Shown piece by piece: positions 6,881 through 11,839 of a DNA stretch of 11,839 bases (positions within the stretch are counted from its first letter, which is position 1; the number at the start of each line of letters is the position of its first letter). The notes beneath the pieces are model-generated. The model had not been told where the DNA came from. It saw nothing but the letters and a program-made list of their open reading frames with translations, and did no database searches. Source of the stretch: Rhodoplanes sp049284695 (GTDB lineage: Bacteria > Pseudomonadota > Alphaproteobacteria > Rhizobiales > Xanthobacteraceae); contig JBAPYK010000425.1 of the NCBI GenBank assembly GCA_049284695.1, positions 1-11,839 on the forward strand, read 5' to 3'. Made by a program: the position numbers and the translations under genes.

Positions 6881-6938
6881 GCAGCGATTGCCGCGCAGGC
6901 GGCGCGCCGCACGCCGCTTGCTTCGCCGCCAGAGCGTC

Positions 6939-6981
6939 GCATTTTCTGCGGCGAATCGGTTCCCACGTCGCCGGAAAATGC
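6939..6981. terminator. Strong stem-loop between convergent genes, probable bidirectional terminator and dispersed repeat
   Basis: GCATTTTC (6939-6946) pairs exactly with GAAAATGC (6974-6981). The stem continues inward with CGGCGA (6949-6954) against TCGCCG (6968-6973) after a 2-base bulge, leaving a 13-base loop. It contains TTTT on one arm and AAAA on the other, so either strand's transcript gets a stem. It lies between the DUF2076 stop (6880) and the TIR-TPR stop (7012). I recall closely similar GCATTTTC..GGCGAA..GAAAATGC palindromes as common intergenic repeats in Rhizobiales genomes. Confidence 0.6.
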
Positions 6982-7011
6982 CCTAAGCGGAGGGCGCGAA
7001 TGCCATACCGA

Positions 7012-9423
7012 TCACTGGCGTTGGACGCGTGCCAGCTCCTGCTCGGCGGCGGGCAGCCAGCGCGCCTGCTCGACGCTGAGCTGCCGCTTGGCGGCAAGAT
7101 CGCGCAGCGTCGCCACGATCAGCCCGAAGCGTTTGGCCGGATCGTCGCCGCCGCTGGCGAGCCGCCATTGCAGAACGAGCAAGTCCCACTGAGATTGCGC
7201 ATCGGTGGGATCGAGCGCGAGCAGGCGCTCGCGGATGGCAAGGCCCGCGCGGTAGCTCTTGAGCGCGTCTTCGGTCGCGCCCTGCGCGGAGAGCGCGTCG
7301 CCGAGCTTGTTGTACGACACCGCCAAGTCGCGCTGCAGGGCGACGTTTTTCGGATCGTTCTGCGCCAGGCGTTCGCGCATCGAAAGACTGGTGCGATAAG
7401 CGGCAAGCGCGTCGCCGACCGCGCCGCGCGCCATCAGAACATCGCCGATGCGCTCGTGCGAGACCGGAAGATCGCGCTCCCAGCGCACATTGCCGGGATC
7501 GTCGACGGCTAGACGTTCGCGGATGGCGAGGCTCGCGCGATACGCGGCGAGCGCTTCGTCCCACGCGTGTTGCGCCCGAAGCACGTCGCCGATACGCTCG
7601 TAAGTAACCGAAAGGTCGCGCCGCGCCGCATTGTCCCGATTGGCGGCGGCGAGTTGAAGCGCAAGTCCCGCGCGGTAATTATTGAGCGCCTCGTCGAGCG
7701 AACCGCGGGCGACCAGCACATCCCCGATCTTGTTATAAGAAACCGCGAGCTGACGCTGCCAGTCGCCGGAAGCCTCAAGGTCGACCGCGGCCAAGCGAAG
7801 GGCGAGACTCGTCCGATAGGCCTTGAGCGCGTCGTTCAACTCGGCCTTCGCCAACAACACGTCGCCTATGCGCTCCTGCGAGACCGAAAGGTCCCGTCGC
7901 CACGCGTCGTTTTTAGGATCGCGCTTGACCAACCGCTCGCGGATCGCCAAAGCCTCGCGGTAGCGCTGCAAGGCCTCGTCGATCTGGCCCTTGGCAAGCA
8001 GGGCGTCGCCCACGGCGTTCGCCGCCAGCGAAAGATCGCGTTGTCGTCCCGCGTTTTTGGGATCGGCGGATGCGCGACGCTCCAGGGTCGCCAGGCTTGG
8101 GCGAAGCATCTTGAGCGCTTCGTCGGCCGCGCCGTTTGCGAGCAGCCCGCTGCCGATGGCGAGTTGCGCCATGGCGACGTTGCGTTCGAGCGTTGGATTG
8201 TCGAGACGCTCGGATCCGATCCCGGCGAGCAACGCGTTCGCCTCCGCCATGTTCTCGCGCGCAGCGCTCGCTTGACCAAGCGCCGCGTCCTGCCGCGCAA
8301 AGGCGATCCGCATGGCCGCCTTGCGATAGCGAAGCGCCGGCGTGTTCGGAGCCCATTCGGCGACGTTGCGCAGCGCCGCTTCGCTCGTTTCGGCGAGTCC
8401 GCGCGCAAGGAAGCGCAGCATGGACAAATGCTCTGCGACCTCGACCATGCGCGTGGTCATCGTCGTGCCCTTCTCGAGAACGGTGTCGAGGAGCGGCGGA
8501 TTGCGCGGCAGCTCGTACCGCACCCATGTGAGCGCGCCCGCAATGATGACGAGCAGCACCAGCGCCGCTACAAAGCGCGCGCCCATGCGGGAGCGCGGCT
8601 TACGAACGGGCTGCTCCGCGGCGGCGTGCTTCCGTGCCGCCGCGAGCCGCTCTCCGGCGGCGGCGGGTTGAGCCGCAGCGGCGGACGGCGCGGTCGAAGG
8701 GGATTCCGGCGCGTGAACCGGCTTTGCCGGCGCTTCCTGAACCGGCTCAACAGCAACGGCGGGCTCGATCGGCTGAATACGCTCCGTCACTGGATGCGCC
8801 GCGATAATTGGAAGTGGAGTCAATCGCGGACCGGTTTCCGCCGTCTGGATGGCCCCCGCCGCCTTGGCGTCGAGATCGAGCCCCGCCAACGCCGCGGTCA
8901 GTTTCTGGACTGCGCGATCCTTCCCGTCGCCCTGGGGGCGCGCGTCGATGACAAGCGGGGCGATCGGATCTTCCGGTTCGATCGAGAGCGCGCCGTCGTC
9001 GGTAAGCTTGAAGCGCAGGGTCACCGGGAAGCACTCGCGCTCTTCGCCCGTCGGCTCGCCGTCGATGATGACCGGAATGATCCGATCGCGCTTGCCCGCC
9101 ATTTTGAAGCGGCGCACGGCGGCGTCGACGTGCTCGCTTTTGGCGCCGTCGGGAGAACATAGAACGACGAGAAACAGCGAGTCGGCGAGCGCGGCGGCCG
9201 CGTCGTCGGTAAATCCCCCCTGCCCTTCCGGGAGCGCGTCGCCGTAGCGGAAGATCGGCCGGAGGTTTTCCGGCGCCGGACCATAGGGCGTTTCGCTGCC
9301 GACGAATTGCGCGGGAATGCGCACGCTCTCAAGCGCGCTCTGGATATCGTCGGCCCACGACGTATTAGCCTTGTTGAAGGCGATGAACGCACGATACTTG
9401 AACTCGGTCGCCTCTTCCGTCAC
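7012..9423 (-). CDS. TIR domain - transmembrane - TPR repeat protein
   Basis: About 803 residues from a GTG at 9423, preferred because GGGAGA (9437-9432) sits 8 bases before it. An ATG at 9489 would add 22 Arg/Cys-rich residues. Residues ~8-125 form a TIR domain of the type found ahead of TPRs in proteobacteria: YRAFIAFNK, SWADDIQSALESVRIPAQFVG, ETPYGPAPENLRPIFR, SLFLVVLCSPDGAKS, RRFK, IIPVIIDGEP and an ECFPVTLRFKL tail. A Pro/Ala-rich linker (~190-275) leads to one membrane helix (about 284-303, FVAALVLLVIIAGALTWV), so TIR should be cytoplasmic and the rest periplasmic, if oriented as basic residues before the helix suggest. Residues ~414-793 hold seven or eight TPR-like units of ~48 residues. 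Compared with related TIRs, WxNEEI reads HVDAAV, losing the probable catalytic Glu. Likely a signalling or scaffold protein; partners unknown. Confidence 0.85.
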   Translation of the reverse strand: MTEEATEFKYRAFIAFNKANTSWADDIQSALESVRIPAQFVGSETPYGPAPENLRPIFRYGDALPEGQGGFTDDAAAALADSLFLVVLCSPDGAKSEHVDAAVRRFKMAGKRDRIIPVIIDGEPTGEERECFPVTLRFKLTDDGALSIEPEDPIAPLVIDARPQGDGKDRAVQKLTAALAGLDLDAKAAGAIQTAETGPRLTPLPIIAAHPVTERIQPIEPAVAVEPVQEAPAKPVHAPESPSTAPSAAAAQPAAAGERLAAARKHAAAEQPVRKPRSRMGARFVAALVLLVIIAGALTWVRYELPRNPPLLDTVLEKGTTMTTRMVEVAEHLSMLRFLARGLAETSEAALRNVAEWAPNTPALRYRKAAMRIAFARQDAALGQASAARENMAEANALLAGIGSERLDNPTLERNVAMAQLAIGSGLLANGAADEALKMLRPSLATLERRASADPKNAGRQRDLSLAANAVGDALLAKGQIDEALQRYREALAIRERLVKRDPKNDAWRRDLSVSQERIGDVLLAKAELNDALKAYRTSLALRLAAVDLEASGDWQRQLAVSYNKIGDVLVARGSLDEALNNYRAGLALQLAAANRDNAARRDLSVTYERIGDVLRAQHAWDEALAAYRASLAIRERLAVDDPGNVRWERDLPVSHERIGDVLMARGAVGDALAAYRTSLSMRERLAQNDPKNVALQRDLAVSYNKLGDALSAQGATEDALKSYRAGLAIRERLLALDPTDAQSQWDLLVLQWRLASGGDDPAKRFGLIVATLRDLAAKRQLSVEQARWLPAAEQELARVQRQ
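7045..8184 (-). repeat. Tandem ~144-bp repeats encoding 48-residue TPR-like units
   Basis: Within the TIR-TPR gene the translated sequence repeats about every 48 residues. Each unit follows RDLSVSxERIGDVL, then a DEALxxYRxSLAIRERL stretch, then DPxNxxW. Unit starts fall roughly 48, 48, 47, 45, 48, 48 and 48 residues apart. The first and last units are degenerate; the middle five are very alike. This is a 34-residue TPR plus a ~14-residue linker helix. High similarity between neighbours suggests growth by internal duplication. Confidence 0.8.
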
Positions 9424-9552
9424 GGCACTCGTCTCCCGAATCACGCGCACGCACCGGCCAGGACACTGGCGTGCCCGCTTCAACCGCAAGAATTTGGCCC
9501 TGGAATGTCCGTTCCCAGCCGGCGATAAGGCGACCTAAAAACGCCGGGAGAA

Positions 9553-10605
9553 TCAGGACTTGCGCGGAACCGCCGAGAGCGGCCGGGCGGCTTCGTACCA
9601 CCCCTTGGTCCGGTTGACGAGCCACACGACCGACAGCATCACCGGAACCTCGATCAGGACGCCGACGACGGTCGCCAGCGCCGCACCGGAGTCGAACCCG
9701 AACAAAACGATGGCGGCGGCGACGGCGAGTTCGAAGAAGTTGCTCGCCCCGATCAGGGCGGACGGCCCGGCGACGCAATGCGCCTCGCCGACGAGCCGAT
9801 TGAGGAAATAGGCGATGCCGGCGTTGAGATAGACCTGGATCGTGATCGGGACGGCGAGCATTACGATGACCAGAGGCTGGCGCAGAATCTGTTCGCCCTG
9901 AAACCCGAACAGAAGAACGAGTGTCGCGAGCAGCGCGCCGAGCGAAATCGGCTGCAGCCGGTCGAGAACCTGCGCGAGCATCGCCTGACCGCCAACCGCC
10001 AGCAGCCGCCACCGCAGGATTTGCGCCGCTATCACCGGGAGCACGATGTAGAGCACAACCGAGAGGACGAGCGTCTCCCACGGCACGACGATCGCCGACA
10101 GGCCGAGCAGAAACCCGACGATCGGAGCGAAGGCGAACACCATGATCGTGTCGTTGAGCGCGACCTGCGACAGCGTGAAATGTGGCTCGCCTTTCGTGAG
10201 ATGGCTCCACACGAACACCATGGCGGTGCATGGCGCGGCCGCGAGAAGGATCAGGCCTGCGATGTAGGAGTTGATCTGGTCGGCGGGCAGCCAATCCCGG
10301 AAGATGTAGCCAATGAACAGCCAACCGAGCGCCGCCATGGAGAACGGCTTCACCGCCCAGTTAACGAACAGCGTCACGCCGATGCCGCGCCAGTGCTGGC
10401 GCACCTCGCCGAGTGCGGCGAAGTCGATCTTCACCAGCATCGGGATGATCATCAGCCAGATGAGCACCGCGACCGGGATGTTGACTTTGGCGATTTCGGC
10501 CGCCCCGATCGCATGAAACACGCCGGGCATCACATGGCCGAGCGCGATACCCGCCACGATGCACAACCCGACCCAAACGGTGAGATAGCGTTCAACCGCC
10601 GACAC
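9553..10605 (-). CDS. acr3: Arsenite efflux transporter, Acr3 family
   Basis: 350 residues with about ten hydrophobic membrane segments and little else, as expected of Acr3 (BASS-fold) carriers. Recognisable features are IWLMIIPMLVKIDF (49-62), NWAVKPFSMAALGWLF (82-97), the conserved LAAAPCTAMVFVWSHL with Cys126, which is essential in studied Acr3 proteins, and GVLIEVPVMLS with the conserved Glu near the C-terminus. It exports As(III), as the oxyanion, across the inner membrane using the proton-motive force. The start is a GTG at 10605 with GGGAG (10616-10612) before it. Both lie inside the 3' end of arsC, and the coding regions overlap by 14 bases, so translation is probably coupled. It is the last gene of arsR-arsC-acr3. 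It is often labelled arsB, although it is unrelated to true ArsB. Confidence 0.94.
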   Translation of the reverse strand: MSAVERYLTVWVGLCIVAGIALGHVMPGVFHAIGAAEIAKVNIPVAVLIWLMIIPMLVKIDFAALGEVRQHWRGIGVTLFVNWAVKPFSMAALGWLFIGYIFRDWLPADQINSYIAGLILLAAAPCTAMVFVWSHLTKGEPHFTLSQVALNDTIMVFAFAPIVGFLLGLSAIVVPWETLVLSVVLYIVLPVIAAQILRWRLLAVGGQAMLAQVLDRLQPISLGALLATLVLLFGFQGEQILRQPLVIVMLAVPITIQVYLNAGIAYFLNRLVGEAHCVAGPSALIGASNFFELAVAAAIVLFGFDSGAALATVVGVLIEVPVMLSVVWLVNRTKGWYEAARPLSAVPRKS

Positions 10606-11158
10606 GCGTGGCTCCCGGCGCGCTTGGTTGCGATACGGCGGGCTTTGCCACGCCGCGCGTCGCGCCTTCCATGCGGCCGATCTCCTCGATCCGTTTCTGC
10701 AAGGTCAGCCCGTCGAGCGCAGCGATGGGCAGCGAGGTGAAGATGCCGATCCGCTGCGCCAACATGCGGTGCGTTTCATTGAAAGCGTAGGCGATCTCGC
10801 TCTCGCTGCCGGTGGCGGCGGCGGGATCCGGAATGCCCCAGTGCGCCGTCATCGGCTGGCCCGGCCACAGCGGACAGGTTTCGCCGGCCGCATCGTCGCA
10901 GACGGTGAATACGAAATCGAGCGCAGGCGCGCCGGGGCGCGCGAATTCGTTCCACGACTTGGAGCGGAAGCCGCTGACGTCGTAGCCGAGATTTTGCAAG
11001 AGCCGCAGCGCGTGCGGGTTCACCGCACCCTTTGGATGGCTGCCGGCGCTGAGCGCGCGAAAACGACCCGCCCCGACCTTGTTGAGGATGGCCTCGGCGA
11101 TGATCGAGCGCGCCGAATTGCCGGTGCAGAGAAACAGCACGTTATAGAGGTGGCTCAT
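10592..11158 (-). CDS. arsC: Arsenate reductase ArsC, low-molecular-weight phosphatase type
   Basis: 188 residues. The P-loop CTGNSARS carries the CX5R signature (Cys11 to Arg17). The redox cysteines sit in FTVCDDAAGETCPLWPG (Cys87 and Cys95), and the general acid is in GIPDPA (Asp111). This is the family of thioredoxin-coupled reductases that convert arsenate to arsenite by a cysteine relay. Arsenite is then exported by the downstream Acr3. The last ~20 residues (from about 165) are Ala/Pro/Gly-rich and extend past the usual fold; their codons overlap the acr3 start. The ATG at 11158 overlaps the arsR stop (ATGA), with a very strong purine-rich Shine-Dalgarno (AGGGGGAG) inside arsR. Confidence 0.94.
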   Translation of the reverse strand: MSHLYNVLFLCTGNSARSIIAEAILNKVGAGRFRALSAGSHPKGAVNPHALRLLQNLGYDVSGFRSKSWNEFARPGAPALDFVFTVCDDAAGETCPLWPGQPMTAHWGIPDPAAATGSESEIAYAFNETHRMLAQRIGIFTSLPIAALDGLTLQKRIEEIGRMEGATRGVAKPAVSQPSAPGATRVGG

Positions 11159-11571
11159 GACTCCCCCTTCCGGTTCGCGGTCGCGCGCGACAACTCCTTC
11201 CGAGCCGAGGCTGCGTGCGGCGATCGGGCCGGCGTTGCCGACGTCTCGCGGTCAGGCTTCGCCCCGCCGAACGGGCCGCAGCTTTCATTGCCGCCACAGC
11301 AATTCTCTGTGAGATAGGCGACGAGCGCAGTCATCGCGGGAAAATTCGCCGAATAGATCATCGAGCGGCCGTTGCGGCGGACGCTCACGAGCCCGGCGAA
11401 GCGCAGCCGATCGAAATGGAAGGACAACGTGTTCGGCGGAACGCCGAGGGCCGCCGCAATCTCTCCGGCCGGCAGCCCTTGCGGGCCCGCCTGCACCAGC
11501 AGCCGAAACACGTCGAGCCGGTTGTCCTGGGCAAGCGCAGCCAGCGCAGCCACTGCGGCCGTCTTTTCCAT
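11155..11571 (-). CDS. arsR: ArsR/SmtB-family arsenic-responsive repressor
   Basis: 138 residues. A winged helix covers about residues 5-85: LAQDNRLDVFRLLVQAG, then the recognition region GEIAAALGVPPNTLSFHFDRL (37-57, DNA contacts) and wing VRRNGRSMIYSAN. The common ELCVCD metal site in the recognition helix is absent. Instead the end of the last helix carries ENCCGGNESCG with Cys91, Cys92 and Cys98. That spacing (CC-x5-C) is the same as the As(III)-binding cysteines of Acidithiobacillus ferrooxidans ArsR. Residues after ~105 are a low-complexity tail. It should bind the palindrome over its own promoter and release it on binding As(III), inducing arsR-arsC-acr3. No Shine-Dalgarno precedes the ATG. 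Confidence 0.93.
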   Translation of the reverse strand: MEKTAAVAALAALAQDNRLDVFRLLVQAGPQGLPAGEIAAALGVPPNTLSFHFDRLRFAGLVSVRRNGRSMIYSANFPAMTALVAYLTENCCGGNESCGPFGGAKPDRETSATPARSPHAASARKELSRATANRKGES

Positions 11572-11593
11572 ATTTCTATGGATATCGAAATGT
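11570..11593. promoter_or_regulatory. Candidate ArsR operator (imperfect palindrome)
   Basis: Around a centre at 11581/11582, ATTTC (11572-11576) mirrors GAAAT (11587-11591), with further AT/AT matches inside and the 6-bp palindrome GATATC at 11581-11586. The AT-rich dyad stands out in GC-rich DNA and has the size and symmetry of ArsR/SmtB operators. It overlaps the proposed arsR -10 element and touches the start codon, so a bound repressor would block RNA polymerase directly. Confidence 0.55.
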
Positions 11594-11606
11594 TGTGCGG
11601 AGTCAA
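11579..11606 (-). promoter_or_regulatory. Candidate sigma-70 promoter of arsR-arsC-acr3
   Basis: On the minus strand TTGACT (11606-11601) is followed by 16 bases and TATCCA (11584-11579), a good -35 with a fair -10. Transcription would begin near 11572, at or just before the arsR ATG at 11571, giving a leaderless or almost leaderless mRNA. This agrees with the missing Shine-Dalgarno. Confidence 0.5.
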
Positions 11607-11611
11607 GCTCG

Positions 11612-11622
11612 GTCGGACCGAC
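11612..11622. promoter_or_regulatory. Perfect short palindrome GTCGGACCGAC in the arsR/molbindin divergent region
   Basis: GTCGG-A-CCGAC is an exact dyad just upstream of the proposed arsR -35, and about 107 bases before the molbindin start. It may bind a regulator of either gene. At 5 bp per arm in GC-rich DNA it could also be chance. Nothing else convincing was seen in 11623-11715. Confidence 0.2.
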
Positions 11623-11728
11623 TGATGCGGCTTACGGTTAATCGGGATAGCGAACGGAGACGTTCAACGAGAAAGCGTGTAACGACTTGCCGGCCGCCGC
11701 GCCACGCCGGCGCGCAAAGGAGACCGCC

Positions 11729-11839
11729 ATGAAATATGGAGCGCGCAACAAGATCGTCGCCAAGGTCACGTCCATCAAGAAAGGCGATGTGATGTCGCTG
11801 GTGAAGTTCGAGGTCGCGCAGCCTACGACGATGGCGTCA
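11729..11839 (+). CDS. Molbindin (Mop/TOBE-domain molybdate-binding protein), 5' part only
   Basis: The visible 37 codons begin MKYGARNKIVAKVTSIKKGD and continue with VKFEV, the typical opening of single-domain TOBE/Mop proteins of about 70 residues (ARNxIxGxVxxIxxGxVxxxVxxE pattern). Molbindins are small cytoplasmic proteins that form hexamers and store molybdate or tungstate for cofactor synthesis. AAAGGAGA at 11716-11723 is a strong Shine-Dalgarno for the ATG at 11729. The reading frame is open at the window edge, where the remaining ~30 residues should follow. It is divergent from arsR with a 157-bp gap; no functional link to arsenic is implied. A longer multi-domain TOBE protein cannot be excluded. 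Confidence 0.85.
   Translation, partial: MKYGARNKIVAKVTSIKKGDVMSLVKFEVAQPTTMAS

Noticed and set aside
7567..9162. Long open frame (531 codons) on the plus strand opposite the TIR-TPR gene
   Set aside because: Arg/Gly-rich composition with no recognisable domain. The minus strand has clear TIR and TPR homology, and the repeats create a long antisense frame in GC-rich DNA.
9519..9547. CCGGCG/CGCCGG inverted repeat after the acr3 stop as a terminator
   Set aside because: Only a 6-bp stem with a 17-base loop, and the T-run is inside the loop, so it does not fit an intrinsic terminator.
9365..10324. 319-codon minus-strand frame overlapping acr3
   Set aside because: Out of frame with a well-supported Acr3 protein; Arg-rich shadow.
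9778..10740. 320-codon plus-strand frame opposite acr3
   Set aside because: Composition (Arg, His, Glu, Asp) is typical of the antisense of a membrane-protein gene; no motif.
7012..11571. TIR-TPR gene and arsR-arsC-acr3 as one operon or an arsenic-linked immune system
   Set aside because: They share a strand, but 129 bp separate acr3 from the TIR-TPR start and no content links them; treated as chance neighbours.
11661..11684. CGTT...AACG repeat upstream of the molbindin gene as a molybdate-regulator box
   Set aside because: Only four bases per arm and no match to the ModE/MopA-type box that I can recall.

Overview
The window is GC-rich, tightly packed DNA from an alphaproteobacterium. The most likely group is Hyphomicrobiales (Rhizobiales), near Bradyrhizobiaceae or Xanthobacteraceae. 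This rests on gene content (hisZ beside a C-terminally extended hisG, a DUF2076 protein, a TIR-TPR membrane protein, an Acr3-type ars operon, a stand-alone molbindin), heavy G/C use at third codon positions, and two intergenic palindromes of a type I recall as dispersed repeats in that group. No rRNA, tRNA, CRISPR, insertion sequence or integrase was seen.

Layout. (1) 1-908, plus strand: the 3' part of a gene for a protein with a trypsin/HtrA-like C-terminal domain in which all three catalytic positions appear replaced, so probably a pseudoprotease. (2) 1037-3144, plus: hisZ and hisG overlapping by ATGA, together the first enzyme of histidine biosynthesis. A roughly 100-bp palindromic repeat closes this block. 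(3) 3269-5890: a GtrA-family membrane protein on the minus strand, divergent from a plus-strand pair made of a polyprenyl-phosphate glycosyltransferase (GT2) and a ChbG/YdjC-type carbohydrate deacetylase. I read this as an envelope-glycan cassette: charge the lipid carrier with a sugar, deacetylate it, move it across the inner membrane. (4) 6071-6880, plus: a DUF2076 protein with a very acidic tail, convergent with (5) 7012-9423, minus: a large TIR - transmembrane - TPR protein whose TIR domain lacks the glutamate expected for NADase activity. A strong stem-loop lies between them. (6) 9553-11571, minus: arsR-arsC-acr3, an arsenic-resistance operon with every junction overlapping. Its promoter and operator-like palindrome lie almost on top of the arsR start codon. 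(7) 11729 to the end, plus: the start of a molbindin-type (TOBE) molybdate-binding protein.

The clearest working unit is the ars operon: As(III)-responsive repressor, arsenate reductase and arsenite exporter. The most unusual items are the degenerate TIR-TPR membrane protein, the triad-less protease-like protein, the GT2/GtrA/deacetylase cassette with a hairpin covering the gtrA ribosome-binding region, and an arsR gene that looks leaderless. I found no convincing wholly new multi-gene system. These four are the best leads.
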